From: Allacma fusca
Lineage: Eukaryota; Arthropoda; Collembola; Symphypleona; Sminthuridae
DNA: 64,000 nt
Assembly: GCA_947179485.1 (NCBI GenBank)
Contig: OX359250.1
Span: 37,912,783-37,976,782 of the forward strand
Reading direction: 5' to 3'
Notes under the pieces: generated by a model
The model's database searches: none
What the model was told of the DNA's origin: nothing
What the model saw: only the letters and a program-made list of their open reading frames with translations
Part shown: positions 49,032 through 60,497 of the stretch, one piece after another
Layout of the letters: each line of letters opens with the position of its first letter
How positions within the stretch are numbered: the stretch's first letter is position 1
Made by a program: the position numbers and the translations under genes

Positions 49032-49884
49032 TAGTGTTGGCAAGTGCGATACTGCGATACGATATTATCGCAAATATCGCCAAAAATATGTGCGATATTA
49101 GTGGCGATACTTATCGCCAATCATGTCGAGAATATCGGGTATCGCCAATGGAAATTATTTTAAACTGCAAGTACTTTCTGGCATATTTCTTTCGCGCGAG
49201 TCAAGTAAAAGGGTGCATAAGCAAGCATGTCGTCGCTGAAGAGGCAAAATGGAGTATGTGCGCATGCTTTTGTACAGCACTTAGACCATTTTGCCTCTTC
49301 ATCGACGATCTCCACCTTTTGTTTTTAACTCGAAACATTGTAGGAGATAAAACTTTTGAACGGTTCAATTAGAAATTTTGAAACAAGCGCAGATAGTCTC
49401 ATATAAACCCTAGATGTGCAACTTGAGTTTACATTTTTAAATTTTCACAATTTTACAAATTTTTTAAAATTTGGAATTTTTAAAAAAGTATATAATTTAA
49501 GGCACATACATTAGATGCCATACAACCACATTTTGACAAATTTCCAGAAAATTAGAAAGTATTTTAAAAATTTCAGTAACATCACATGACAGCCAGAATG
49601 GTTGTCTTAGATGTAATATAGATAATTATAAAATTCAATATTTTGCATACTAGCTTCGCTCTCCATGTAATCGCCCAGTGATTACAAGATTCAGATTTTT
49701 CATATATCATGACAACAATGCTAGTAGCTAGTTCCGTTGATGTTAACTCTTTATACTTCATGTGCTAATTGACTTTAGCAAAAAGTATCGGCGATACCCG
49801 ATATTATCGCAAATATCGCAAAATAGCATTCTACCGATACCGATATTCCCGATACTGACAAACTGGCGATACTTGCCAACCCTA
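49032..49884. mobile_element. Non-autonomous hAT element, CGATA/TATCG family
   Basis: 853 bp. Starts TAGTGTTGGCAAGT, ends ACTTGCCAACCCTA; flanked by a perfect 8-bp duplication GTATTAAC (49024-49031 and 49885-49892). Both ends are filled with GCGATA/TATCGC words (about 49047-49145 and 49787-49875). Inside lies a 22-bp stem (about 49226-49247 with 49281-49302) built on GAAGAGGCAAAATGG and its complement. No transposase. Confidence 0.92.
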
Positions 49885-50677
49885 GTATTAACCCAGATCA
49901 GTGAAAATTTTGCCTACAAAATGTGGAACTAAATTTCCTACAAACCGGGCGAACAAAATCTTTTATGAATCATTCCCTAAGTGGGCTGGGGGTGGGGAAC
50001 AAATGATTGAGGTCAAGCTGTAGATGTATTTTACATTAAAAAGGCCTGAAAATTGTTTTCCTTCCAAGGCCAATACGGATTGGTACAAGGAGCAAAATTG
50101 GTTTTAATCAGCAATACTCACTACAGTGTTACCCATTCTTTTTTTCCGAATATTTAACCAGGAATTTTGCCGTACATGAAAAAGGGGAAGATTATGAGCT
50201 CTCTTTTCCGCACCTTTGGTGGTGAAGATGAATTTTCCAACCTTGCTGTCTGTACGGGTCATCCCATAACGAAATTGCCTACACCCCGTAGTTAAAAAAT
50301 AGACAGCAATTTGAATCTTTCAAAATTTCAACTTTTCCCAAAAATGTCTGACTTTGCTCCACTCTCCCGGGAGCAGTATCCATAGTTTTAGAGCTATATT
50401 TTGTGAAATCTGGAAAAATTTGTGCTGTAAACAGGGTGAGCCACTGCAGGAGCAGCGCAGTGGTTCAAAACACAGGAAAAACTCCAAGTCATTGGAAGAT
50501 TGAAGGGATCTGATAACTGATAGATGTCAACTTGAGGTCAATAGAATAATTAATTCCTAACTATGATTATCGTCCCTTGTCCCCTTTGGATGTCGGCGTC
50601 ACGGGAAATCCTGAACGAAAATAATTGCACTAGCCGAATGAATGACCCATGCGGAAAAATTAAAATGAATGATGAAA

Positions 50678-50985
50678 GTCTGATCCCAAAGACTTTCATC
50701 TGGAAGGAATTTGAAGCTGACAAATTCTCCGCATATTCCAGAAGGCCAAACATAAGTATTAATCAAGTAAGCCTACAGAAGAATTTACTTATTGTTAACT
50801 TCAACAAAAAATTTTCAAAAGTTAAAACAGCCTAGAACAACTACTTTGCTTTTCTGGAAAGGGGAGATTTAATGGAAATAAAAAAAAACTTACAGCTCTA
50901 TGGTGAGTTCGAGTACAAGTGCTTCAGAGATGTCCAGTGGTAGCCATTCCACTGCGTTGGTAGGGTCAACTAAACGTTTCGAACT
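50678..50985. repeat. Diverged direct duplication, copy A
   Basis: Similar to 51305-51612. Shared words: TCTGGAAGGAATTTGA, ACAAATTC, GGTAGCCATTCCACTGCGTT, CTAAACGTTT. On the minus strand the right part of copy A reads as MKRVLSSKRLVDPTNAVEWL from an ATG near 51000 and reaches a GAGCT|GTAAGT donor. In copy B the same stretch is frameshifted. This looks like an exon (copy A) with a decayed duplicate (copy B), of no family I know. Confidence 0.6.
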
Positions 50986-51304
50986 TAACACTCGTTTCAT
51001 TTTAATTCTGATATACTTGTAGAGAGAGAGAGAGTCGACTTTAAATATTTATTTTTTTATTCCAACTATAAAGGTTTGAACTGATCAAACTGGGAAAATA
51101 TACAGGGAATAAGTAATTAATTTAAATCAGAGTCGCAATAATGAAGTCATATTTGTTCCATCGGAGAATTTATGACATTTTCAGCCCGTCGAGCCTCCAG
51201 TTATGGTACTGTGACCGACTTTACTGCACCCAAGAATTTATTCCCAGCCCTAACCCAATGAATTACTCTTGGGGAAAATATTAACTTTAAGCGAAGGACT
51301 GGAC

Positions 51305-51612
51305 TCAGATTCCAGTGACTCTAATCTGGAAGGAATTTGAGCCTCACAAATTCCCCACTTGGGCGAGGAAGCCAAAAAATATTTATTATCAAATAAACCT
51401 AGCCTCCCATGTTGTTAATTTTTTTAAAAAGAGTGCTACAACAATTTCTCTAAAACCTACTTTGCTTCAAGGCCTGTAACTTTCTCAACAGGGGAAAATT
51501 AGAAATAAAAAATACTTAGCTTTAGGGTGACTTGGGGTCCGACTGCTTCAGAGATTTCCTGGTGGTAGCCATTCCACTGCGTTGGTAGGGGGCAGCTAAA
51601 CGTTTTGATCGT
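51305..51612. repeat. Diverged direct duplication, copy B
   Basis: Partner of 50678-50985 in the same orientation, about 630 bp away. The segment corresponding to the open frame of copy A carries an extra base pattern (AGGGGGCAGC in place of AGGGTCAAC) and a changed reading frame, so it probably does not encode the same peptide. Confidence 0.6.
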
Positions 51613-51739
51613 AGCACTGAAACACGTAGTGAAGAGGAAGGATCAACAGGTGTCCGCACTGCTCCACAGGAAAAAGTCAACTGAGCCTTGGAGCGGAGCA
51701 AGGTACGTGCTGCGGAAGCGTGGAATGGAAGAAGTGAAA

Positions 51740-52075
51740 GGGCACTTAATGTTTCGGGACACTTTGAAAGCGTCCTAGCGTTCTGCTCACGCATGACTGC
51801 TGTGACCGTCAAGCAACCTTGAGTTTCGCAGAAGCAGAAGGGAAGGACATGTACGCAGTACATATTGCTCCCCATATCCCCATGCAAACGTACACTGACA
51901 AAGAGATCTGGAAGCTACTGCATTTGAAACGTTGTGTGGGCAAAGGGACAGGGTGCTTTATGTTTCGGGACACTTTGAAAGCGTCCATGCGTTCTGCTCG
52001 CACATGTCAACAGGAACCTTCGCGTTGTAAATTGGAACCTATAATTTTGCAGAAGCAGCAGGGATTGTGATATGC
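51740..52075. repeat. Local tandem duplication, about 210-220 bp apart
   Basis: ATGTTTCGGGACACTTTGAA followed by AGCGTCC occurs at about 51749 and 51960, and TTGCAGAAGCAGCAGGG-like sequence occurs at about 51826 and 52047. Flanking bases also match in part, so one unit was duplicated and then diverged, with a net gap of about 10 bp. Confidence 0.75.
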
Positions 52076-52512
52076 ACAATACACTCCAGACATGTCCAGG
52101 CTTAGGCTTCATTGAAAGTGACAGACTGATTTTTCATCTTCTTCAAGGAGTACGGGAAGTAGGCCGAAATTTTAAATTGTTCCACATTAAACAAATCCGT
52201 TGTTCTTACACTTTTTCAAGTTTCCACGCTGACAAAATATATTTGAGATTCAAGAAAATTACGTGTATATGTGATTTAAATGCGTGTCTGTACCCTTCGC
52301 CTACCAATTACTAGTTTGAACGAAAGCAGATGCAGCGCATGCAGGAGGTAAGTAAAAAATCAAATTAGGATCTGAACCCACTTGCAGTTAGACTAAGCAA
52401 TCGTACTATTCCGAAATAACAAGAACTTTAATGAGTTTAATTATATTAATTATTATATTATTACTTACAATATGCACGTATATTTTTGACACCAAAAACT
52501 ATGAAATTATCT

Positions 52513-53526
52513 CTATTTCGTGGAAGCTTGAATAATGGTATCATACACGACAAGCATGACAGCCCCAGCGGTACTACGGAGTTGGTTGGCGAGAACACCA
52601 CCGTAAAATCCCCTAATGCCCGACTTTCTGTAAATCTTTCCCGCTACATATCGTATGGTATCTCCGGTCTCTCGCGGTGGCTTGATCATCAGTATACGTC
52701 GAACTGTATCAATTGGGTACGACAGGACACTGGCAGCACTTGAGGCAACACAGGCCGGCACAATTCTTTGGGAAATCGTTGATTCGCGATCCCTCCCAGC
52801 AACGCTCATGCCCAAATCAAAAACCCCGAAGTAGCAACTGCGGTAGACAATCACGCCCAAAACCGAAAATGGAAGTCCTCTGTAAATTCCCCTTAGACCG
52901 GCCTCCCTATACTTTTTTGACAGAATCCCTGAAATTGAGCTGTGAAGTTGTCCTTTATGTGTAAACAGCTCTACTGCCAGTGCGGTCCTCACAAAATCCA
53001 TTGGGTATACTAACGTAGTGACAATCGTACCAGCGAGTCCTCCAGCAACTAACCCAATAATCATGTCATCTATCGGTTGATGTTTTTCCCACGGAATCCC
53101 AACTTCGACGGAGAGGACGGACACCAGTTTTTCTTTTAGAGCAAAGGTCAAGGATTGGTTAGGAAGGGAATAGAGCATATGGACCGTGGTCCCTCTCCAC
53201 AGGGCAAATATTCCTTCCTTTGCAACTATTTTCCGAAATGTGTAGATAAGTCCTTTGCGGGATGCAGTTGCTAGCTTCCCGCTCTGTTTCTCTATCTCCA
53301 CCGGTATGAATCTCGAGTTTTTGCTGTGGGCTTTCACTTGTAGTATCAATTTTACCCTCTCGAGTGGTGCTGTAATAACATCTGTTATTACAGATGACAC
53401 TGCTGCAACGATGAGGTGTTTAAAAAATAAATATGTTTCAATCCTCTGTGCCTGTGTCTGCTGTGTTTTTGGGTCCAGAGCGGGGTTAGTGCCTTCAGGA
53501 TCATTCTTAGCTTCCTTTATTGTCAT
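52513..53526 (-). CDS. Intronless ADP/ATP-carrier-like mitochondrial carrier (SLC25)
   Basis: A single uninterrupted frame of 337 aa with three mitochondrial-carrier repeats. The carrier signatures are APLERVK, YPMDFVR and YPIDTVRR. The blocks ALWRGTTVHMLYSLPNQSLTFALKEKL-type (first repeat), GIYRGLPFSVLGVIVYRSCYFGVFDL and GFYGGVLANQLRS align with ADP/ATP translocases. The hallmark RRRMMM of true translocases is replaced by RRILMI, so substrate choice is uncertain. An N-terminal extension of about 32 mostly polar residues precedes the first membrane helix. An in-frame TAA lies just upstream of the ATG, so the start is secure. The lack of introns, in a region where other genes have many, suggests a retrocopy; I see no poly(A) tract. 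The frame is intact, as expected if it is under selection, perhaps with testis-type expression. Confidence 0.85.
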   Translation of the reverse strand: MTIKEAKNDPEGTNPALDPKTQQTQAQRIETYLFFKHLIVAAVSSVITDVITAPLERVKLILQVKAHSKNSRFIPVEIEKQSGKLATASRKGLIYTFRKIVAKEGIFALWRGTTVHMLYSLPNQSLTFALKEKLVSVLSVEVGIPWEKHQPIDDMIIGLVAGGLAGTIVTTLVYPMDFVRTALAVELFTHKGQLHSSISGILSKKYREAGLRGIYRGLPFSVLGVIVYRSCYFGVFDLGMSVAGRDRESTISQRIVPACVASSAASVLSYPIDTVRRILMIKPPRETGDTIRYVAGKIYRKSGIRGFYGGVLANQLRSTAGAVMLVVYDTIIQASTK

Positions 53527-55193
53527 CCTTGATTACTCACGCCAGTCATGCCGTTATTATTGTCATACATTTAATCAGAGTACTGTGGTGCGAAAGATTG
53601 CATTTTTGGTAAACGGGTTTCTCTGTCCCTGTATTAGCAATTTCATTTCCTTGACTAACTCAGGCGACTCGGGGGCACAGTCGGATTTAATTCTGCTACA
53701 ACAAGGTCTATACTAATACACAAGTATTTTGTGACTAGCACTCATTCATGACTCTATCTGCATATCCATACACATCAATTTTGGTAGTTCGTTTGGCAGA
53801 ATCACGTGAGCCGTTAATTGAGGTTGAGAGGAAATTACACTTACCCGAAAGAGCGTAAAATGGGAGAAAAACGAAGCCCGCTCAGGGCCAGTTAGCAGAC
53901 GCGGTTGTTATAATTTCCTTTACATTACCTATCTAGTTTTTTTTACTTATTAGTTACATTACACTTATTCTTTTTTAAACTACTTCAATACTTTTTAAAT
54001 TTTAACGCTGAAAAAGGCATAGTTTTCTTAAATAGAATTCTACAGTGCATGTAATTATTGCACGACCAAAAATTTTTGTGACATAACTCTTGTTTAAATG
54101 TTGTGGAGTCCAAAGTACCCATTTTGTTTCTTGTAAGCATACAGGCCCTTTGGCTAAATGAAAGGTCCAGAACCCAAACCTCAAACATTATCTGAATAAT
54201 AAATTACTATTTATTGTCTACTTGAGATCCTGTGCACAGTGTGCACATTGTGCAAACTGAAATCTTTACTCTGCTTTATGTACTTTAATTTTAACAACTT
54301 CGTGCAAATACTGTATAAATTTGACATTACAAAATTCTTTATGATTTAATTTTTGTTTGTTTTTATCAATATTTTTTTTCTTTATAGCAACTTTTCCAGT
54401 CCTTTTATCCTACATGCCCAATGCAATGTTTTTTGGATAACATTCGTATACCTATACCGATTTGACGCTGGGCTTTTTTAAAACTTCATAATGGTCCCTA
54501 GACCCTTCATACGTTTCCAAAATTTTGTTCGATGAGACCCGGATATTTCCCCAATTTATTTTAAATGGGAGCTGTATGTATATGCAAGATTGCAACGCAA
54601 AAAAATTTATTTACAACTTCTTAATAATAATCGAAAATTATTTTCGAAACAAGAACAAACAACACATTTCAACATTTTTGTAGATTTCTTATTAGTCTCA
54701 CTTAACCACCATATATAAAATACTTCAGAAATAAATCAAATCAAAAATTACTATATAGTCAAGCGTTTTAATATTTTAAGCCGATCCTAGTAAAATGTAT
54801 TATTGTGGCATTACAGGTTGTATTGAATGAAATCCTCAATTAGAACACAATAAGATGCTTTCACAACACTGTGTATTCAATAATGAATACCATCTGCTGC
54901 ACTTTTAACTACAATTTTTAGGATCATCAAAACATTTTTATTCTGAATTTAACTTATTTATTTTTATGTCGTTTCCTTGTACTTTTATAACCGACCACCA
55001 ACCCTCGTCACGTTGAGTAGACTGATATCATTTCCGTTGACATTCGACAACTATAATTAACGAGGTTTTGGGCCAAATGGGTGATTAGCCGTCCGCTCAA
55101 TAATCTGAATGTGGGGGGAAACGAGTTAATCATCCCCACATAATTTAATGATATCGACACATGAGCTTCTGCAGTAGGTTCTATCACTAATCA
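53527..55193. other. Intergenic, upstream of the SLC25 gene
   Basis: No gene recognised. The left end holds the carrier gene's promoter. The remainder is AT-rich with no strong repeat. Confidence 0.4.
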
Positions 55194-55456
55194 CTACCAC
55201 CAGGAACAGCAGCCACAATTGTTGTAGCCGCAGCAAGGAAAAGGACGGTTGCAAACGTCCAGCCCCCCACCGCAGGTGTTACAACAGAAACCGGACCTGG
55301 TGAAGGCGCCGTACATACTCGTTCCGCCGACGGGAGCCAAGGAGCAGCCATCACAACTTGTGGGTGCCCAGATTGGAACGGGGTTGTCAAAAGTATGCCT
55401 TTTATGACCAGTTACCAACTCTATAGGTATTAGTGCCGGATAGTATTTGTCCTTCT
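55194..55456 (-). CDS. Cys/Gly-rich protein, terminal exon (partial)
   Basis: An open frame beginning at an acceptor (TTTTTTAG, exon from 55456, phase 1) and ending TAG at 55194. It reads EKDKYYPALIPIELVTGHKR, then a Cys-rich tail with SCDGCSLAP, FCCNTCGGG, DVCNRPFPCCGYNNCGCC. At least thirteen cysteines in about 50 residues, in CC and CxxC patterns, suggest a small secreted or cuticle-type protein or a metal-binding tail. The upstream exon, which should carry a start and perhaps a signal peptide, was not identified; ATG at 55546 opens a very short frame only. Higher GC than its flanks supports coding. No family recognised. Confidence 0.5.
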
Positions 55457-57254
55457 CTAAAAAACGAAAATCACCTTTGACTCACTTTAAAGCGGATTTA
55501 CATTAGTAATGACGAGTTTCTGTAATAATATTATTTAAGTCCATATAGGAATTCGTTATTTCTTAGTAATCTAACTATACACTACAAATTCAATACGTGG
55601 ATGTGTCCGGTAACATTTGACATTTTGGAAACGTTTATCCGAGGCGATAGGATCTGCAGTCTCTGCGTGTTCAAATTTCAAGTTAGCTTTCAGTTGTTAA
55701 GTATATTCACAAAAGTAAAAAATCAGTCTAATTTTAAATACAATGTCGACATTTTAGCAAGTGTTTATATTCTGTGATATGAAAATACTGATTACTAGGA
55801 GGGGGAGTCTTAGCCATCGTTCAAGATAGGTGGTGGCGGTGGAAATCCTTTTTCTTAAGGAGGTATGGTTTTAGTATCACTTGTAAATTTTGATATGCCG
55901 TGCTTGGTGCACTAAATGAGTGAGTGGTGGAACTGGTGTGACCGTGACGAGCGATGGTCACGGAATGAAACTGAATGAAGGCATGTACAGTTGTCTGGTA
56001 TCAATATTGCAATAAGCAAAATAAGAATAACAAGTACTCATGCCATCGGCCCATGCGGATGGGAAAACTGGGGCTGATTTTATTATGGTAATTATATTAA
56101 ACTTTGAAACGTTTTAATGTCCGGTTGCCGGCCGACTGCCTAATCACCAGACAGTTTAAACAATTTGCAGTGGCACATTACCCAATGTATCAGAACCCTA
56201 ATGATTTTGGAGAAGATCGGGTGATCTGTTTGACCTCAAGAAATTAAAATTTAAAAAACATTTTTTTAAAGGTCACATTTTAATAAATGCTAATATATAT
56301 GGCTAAGGCAGTGGCGCTATCAGGGGTACAAAGGTTTCCACATAAAACTTGTACGAAGGCGTTACAATATCAATAGGAGTCACGCAAATATCGCTTCGCT
56401 CTTTGGCAACTTTGCACTTTTGTGCTAGTCACAGATCAGTTTTTGCATCTTTGCTCCTGATGAATTACCCCAACCATGAACCCTGCTCTTACGTGTCATC
56501 ACTACTCGTCTCAAAGTGTAGGGACCTTTTGGGCAGCTCCCTGGGAAGCCTACAAAATTCTCACAAATGAGGGTCAAAACAACCTTTGAACAACAATTTG
56601 AAACACCGACCGACAATCCTCAAAGTAACTCGCCTTTGCTTCATCTTCTTGAGGACAGTGACCTCTATTTTTTACCTAGGTCAATGAAACAAATTTGGAA
56701 AAGAATTTGTTTCAAAATCCCATACTTAGTGTTGTTGCGTTTTGTTATATAGGCTAGGAGGTGAAAACGGAAATAACGGCATTGATAGCGTTCTGGATTT
56801 TGATTGCAAACAATTTGACCCTTTCGTGGTCAAAAATCAAGTGACGTAATAATCAAGAATCTTACTTTTTTGTAAATAATTAATTTTTGTAAACCATGTT
56901 TTAATGTTTCACGTTCACAAAATCTGCAAAAAATAGCCTACAATTTATTACGTGCAATTGTGCATATTGCATATAGTTGACTGGCTCATTTAACCATTTA
57001 AGTTGTCTTACTTCCGATTTACTCCCAAGAAAATAAATAAATTGGGGAACATGTAATAAGGGGCCGTTCAAGTAATTCATAACGCAGGGGTAGTGGGTGG
57101 CCTTACAAACTGACGTTATGCTTGGTTACGTGCATCGGGGGGTCGTAGATCACCTTGGTACGTAACGCAATGTTTTGATGATCCTTCTTACCTCTGAAAA
57201 TTAAATTACTCGTTTTTAAAGCTTCGAAGTTTAAGACGAGTTGGTGGTTCAAAT
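55457..57254. other. Intergenic region
   Basis: May hold the missing 5' exon of the Cys-rich gene. No gene or repeat confidently seen; the right end is the target duplication of the next hAT. Confidence 0.4.
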
Positions 57255-58330
57255 CAGGGTTGGCCAATTGAAATTGCCATGGCATTTTGGGCATTTTGCC
57301 TGCCGAAAATGCCCGGGCATTTTGGGCATTTTCGGCATCTATGGCATTTTTGGCATAATCCGCGTAGGGCAGACATTTTGGTCATATTCAATCATTTCTT
57401 GGGATACTTCTGCCTAGACGCTGTCTATTATTTTTTCAGCAAGGTAAATTTCGATACATGTTTTGTTTGAACCAATGCAAATATCTTTATAATTGCATAC
57501 CTAAAATTTCATTAATTGTAGCGTGTTGCGTCTTGATTCACTATACTAACAAATTTATTATCATTATTTTAAATCTCATTCGATTTTCTTAATTTTAACT
57601 TGAGATTTAATCACGATACTTCGAATCAATGACAATATTCGGCTTCATTGGTCAGACATTGGTAAAAATAAAATGTTGCGTAATTACTTTCATTGCAAGC
57701 AGTTGGATTATACCATAAAGTGGCGTGCTCGCACGAAAGTTTAAAAGCCCCAGTGGAGGTAAAACGGAAATTATCCAAATTTAGTACCAAAACGTGTATT
57801 GCTCTGGACAACTATGTGATCATGTGACCAAAGAAATCGCTTTAAGTTCACAAGAATCAGCGTTGGTCAAATCATTCTCAACAAAGCCAGAAACGAGTTC
57901 ATCAAAACAAATTAGACATGATTATCATCTGTATAAAATATAACTGCAATCCCCGAATTGGAAAAAAATATTTTAGATGACGACGAAAATTATAGTTTGA
58001 CTTTTCACGAGTCCGAAGGCGAGTTGATATTGAGGATATTGTTGAATTAGATTAACAATACGCAGGGGAAAAAACGATGTACGAATACTAACAGTTTAAA
58101 AATTGCGATGCTTTAGATTAATTCATTCTGTAAAATGTAAATTTTTAAATGAAGTTTGACATTTTAAAAAATCTTGAAACAAGAGCGGTAAATAATTGTT
58201 ATTTACAAAAATTCCTGCCGAAAATGCCCAAAATGCCGGACATTTTGAAAGTTGGGCATTTTCGGCATTTTCAGGGCATTTTCAAGCGGGCAGGCATAAA
58301 ACCGAGGGCATTTTCATTTGTCCAACCCTG
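57255..58330. mobile_element. Non-autonomous hAT element, GGCATTTT family
   Basis: 1076 bp. Starts CAGGGTTGGCCAA, ends TTGTCCAACCCTG. Flanks GTTCAAAT (57247-57254) and GTTCTAAT (58331-58338) match 7 of 8. Both ends carry dense GGCATTTT and AAAATGCC words (57281-57352 and 58220-58315). The interior is AT-rich and has no transposase. Confidence 0.9.
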
Positions 58331-58690
58331 GTTCTAATATAGAACAAACGTAACATAAATTTCATACATATACGATTTTGCACATATCCTTGAAAATATT
58401 TGCCCATGGAAAACTAAATTTGCCTTAAAGATTTCAAGTATTGTGCATCATTTATTGATTTTTGTTTGTTAATTTGAAAATTTTAAATGGCGCAATTTAT
58501 TGCATGTGGAGCATGTTTCGAAATCCTTCGGGGTACTCAGGAGGGGGATCAAGGAAGGGATTATCACGCTGTGGCTATAAGATGTGGACATTTACTTCAT
58601 AAATTCTGCATGACTTCATTTTTTCAAGCATTCGAAAGTATAAACGCAGGACATTATTGAATGTATTGTACAAGGGTATGCAGACATCGA

Positions 58691-59848
58691 CACTGATCGG
58701 CGCACTCACGAGTTTTGAGAGCAAAACTCGCACTCACCTCGCACTCAGAACTCAAAATTTGAGTGCCGAGTGCGGGACCGCGGTATTCTGAGCAGAATTC
58801 TGTTTCTGAGACCGAGTGCCATAAAAATAAGTTACAGTAATTGAGCGAGAGTGTGAGGGCAGTATTTGGAACTCATATATTCCATAACGGAATGCATGTT
58901 GCCCCCAAATGCACTTACAAATTTAATACATTTTGCCTGTATTTAGCGCGTTGATGATTTCGTTTCCGTTAAAAATGTTAGCTATCGTCAGTACAGTGGA
59001 CGGATTCAGTGTTATTCTTTGGCTGATTCCTTGAAATGGCATTTTTTAGGGGCGAAGCGAAGCGAGATCCCTATTGCGAAGGTCTGGCTGTCTGCCTGTC
59101 TGTAGAAGCTGTCTTGTCCGCTCGATATCTGCAGAACCATTGCTACTACACACTACAAAATTTTTAAAGGGACAGATCATGCAAACAGGAAGAACCCTAT
59201 TGTTTTTGATGGACATTGTGTCATTCGTTCGACCTCAGAAAATTAATTGAGGTCACGAATAAACTCATAGTAATACATATGTGTTCACATTGCGGAGTAC
59301 AGCTTGCGCCATTTATTGTAGGATTTGTTGCTTACATTAAATTGTGTTCTTACCACCGGTAGAGGTAGGGAATACTTGTACATGGTGTTTTAAAATTGAA
59401 TGTGAAACGTTTTGCACAATTTACTATATGCTTGCTGAATATTATACTACATGCAAGGAAGCACATGTATAAACCATTTTTTTCTTTTGCCTCAGTTAAC
59501 ATCTTTGCCCAGTACATATAAAAGTGACCTGTACGGGGGGAAATTAAATACACGTTTCCTTGTATACACCTGTATATTACTGTTAATAACCCTTGTTGTA
59601 ACTCCGCCGGAGCTTCGCCCCCTGGTGACTTAGCACGTAGTGCTGATCACAGATGATTTTTTAAATTTTCTACTAAGAGTTCCTGAGTGCGAGTTTTAGT
59701 GCAAGATTTCATCGTGGTCACTCATGAGTGCAAGTGCGAGCTCTTGTTTGATTCAGAATTCGAGTTCCTGAGTGAGTTATGAGTGCCACGTAGAGACTCC
59801 CAGCACTCATGAGTGCGAGATCGAGTTCAAAAATTTTGCCGATCAAAG
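58691..59848. mobile_element. Non-autonomous hAT element, GAGTGCGAG family
   Basis: 1158 bp. Ends CACTGATCGGC and GCCGATCAAAG (9 of 11 paired). Flanks GACATCGA (58683-58690) and GACAGCGA (59849-59856) match 7 of 8. Subterminal regions are filled with GAGTGCGAG, ACTCATGAGTG and CGCACTC words. It contains a nested element at 59048-59623. Confidence 0.78.
59048..59623. mobile_element. Element nested in the hAT
   Basis: 576 bp bounded by AGGGGCGAAGC at 59048 and GCTTCGCCCCCT ending at 59623. The left end has GCGAAGCGAAGCGAG. Target duplication not clear. The fragment includes no recognisable gene. Confidence 0.6.
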
Positions 59849-60293
59849 GACAGCGATGATGAAGACAGTGACATTGAAGTTATTGAAAGTATTCCTGACT
59901 GGTTAAAAAGTCCATTCGTTGAATGTGAGGCTGAAGCCACAAATTGAATAAACATAGTTTTACCGAATGAATCGTAGTCTTTAAGCAGGCACACATATAT
60001 TCAATCTAATGTATTTGCTAAAGCAGCATTTAAAAAACACGTAACGCGTTATATCGGGTAGGTGGTAGTTTAGTCAGCGTTACCCTAACGTTACATCATG
60101 TGGGTGGTGGTGAAATTTTGACCAATTTTGCGTTATGAATTACTTGAATGGCCCCTAATACAACAATACAAATAATATAGGCTATACAGTGTCCATGGCG
60201 AAATAAATATAACCAAGGACTATCGGTGTGCAAAACTGCAGTACCGACCTTGCTCCAAGTTTAATACACGTGAAGTAAATTCCATTAATTAAT
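59849..60293. other. Short intergenic region
   Basis: Between the hAT and the ABC relic. Some GAGTG-like drift is absent here; no feature recognised. Confidence 0.4.
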
Positions 60294-60497
60294 TTACCCC
60301 TCCATAGTACTGATGCAAGTTTTGGTCCCAGTAAGATATAAGCCTTCTTGCTGGACATAGGCAATGCTGCTGGAAATAAATTCCGAGGTGGCAGGAGCAC
60401 ATCTTTGTCCTTCCACATACAATTTACCGGAGTTGAAATGCAAAACGTTAAGTAGCGTTGATTTCCCAGCCCCGCTCACTCCCATCAGAGCCAAGAG
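60294..60497 (-). pseudogene. ABC transporter (ABCG-like) nucleotide-binding fragment
   Basis: A short frame with a perfect Walker A motif, MGVSGAGKSTLLNVL, then GKLYVEGQ and SIAYVQQEGLYLTGT, the order found in ABCG-type half transporters between Walker A and the Q-loop. The frame begins just after a stop codon and ends at a stop soon after the Q-loop, with no signature LSGGQ or Walker B. Sequence between Walker A and YVQQ is shorter than usual. No flanking exons with ABC motifs were found, so this is probably a gene relic; an isolated real exon is less likely. Confidence 0.65.

Larger units (their letters stand above)
49885..52512. other. Intergenic with degraded duplications
   Basis: No confident gene. 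It contains a diverged pair of about 310-bp segments (50678-50985 and 51305-51612) and a separate local duplication (about 51740-51860 and 51950-52075). On the minus strand the first segment holds a short open exon-like frame, see the repeat entries. A GA-rich microsatellite (GAGAGAGAGA) lies at about 51022-51035. Confidence 0.45.

Noticed and set aside
53255..53716. 153-codon plus-strand frame
   Set aside because: Mostly antisense to the mitochondrial carrier gene; no start context or domain of its own.
57279..57470. Open frame with repeated MPGHFGHFRHL-like peptide
   Set aside because: It is the translation of the GGCATTTT subterminal array of a hAT, not a protein gene.
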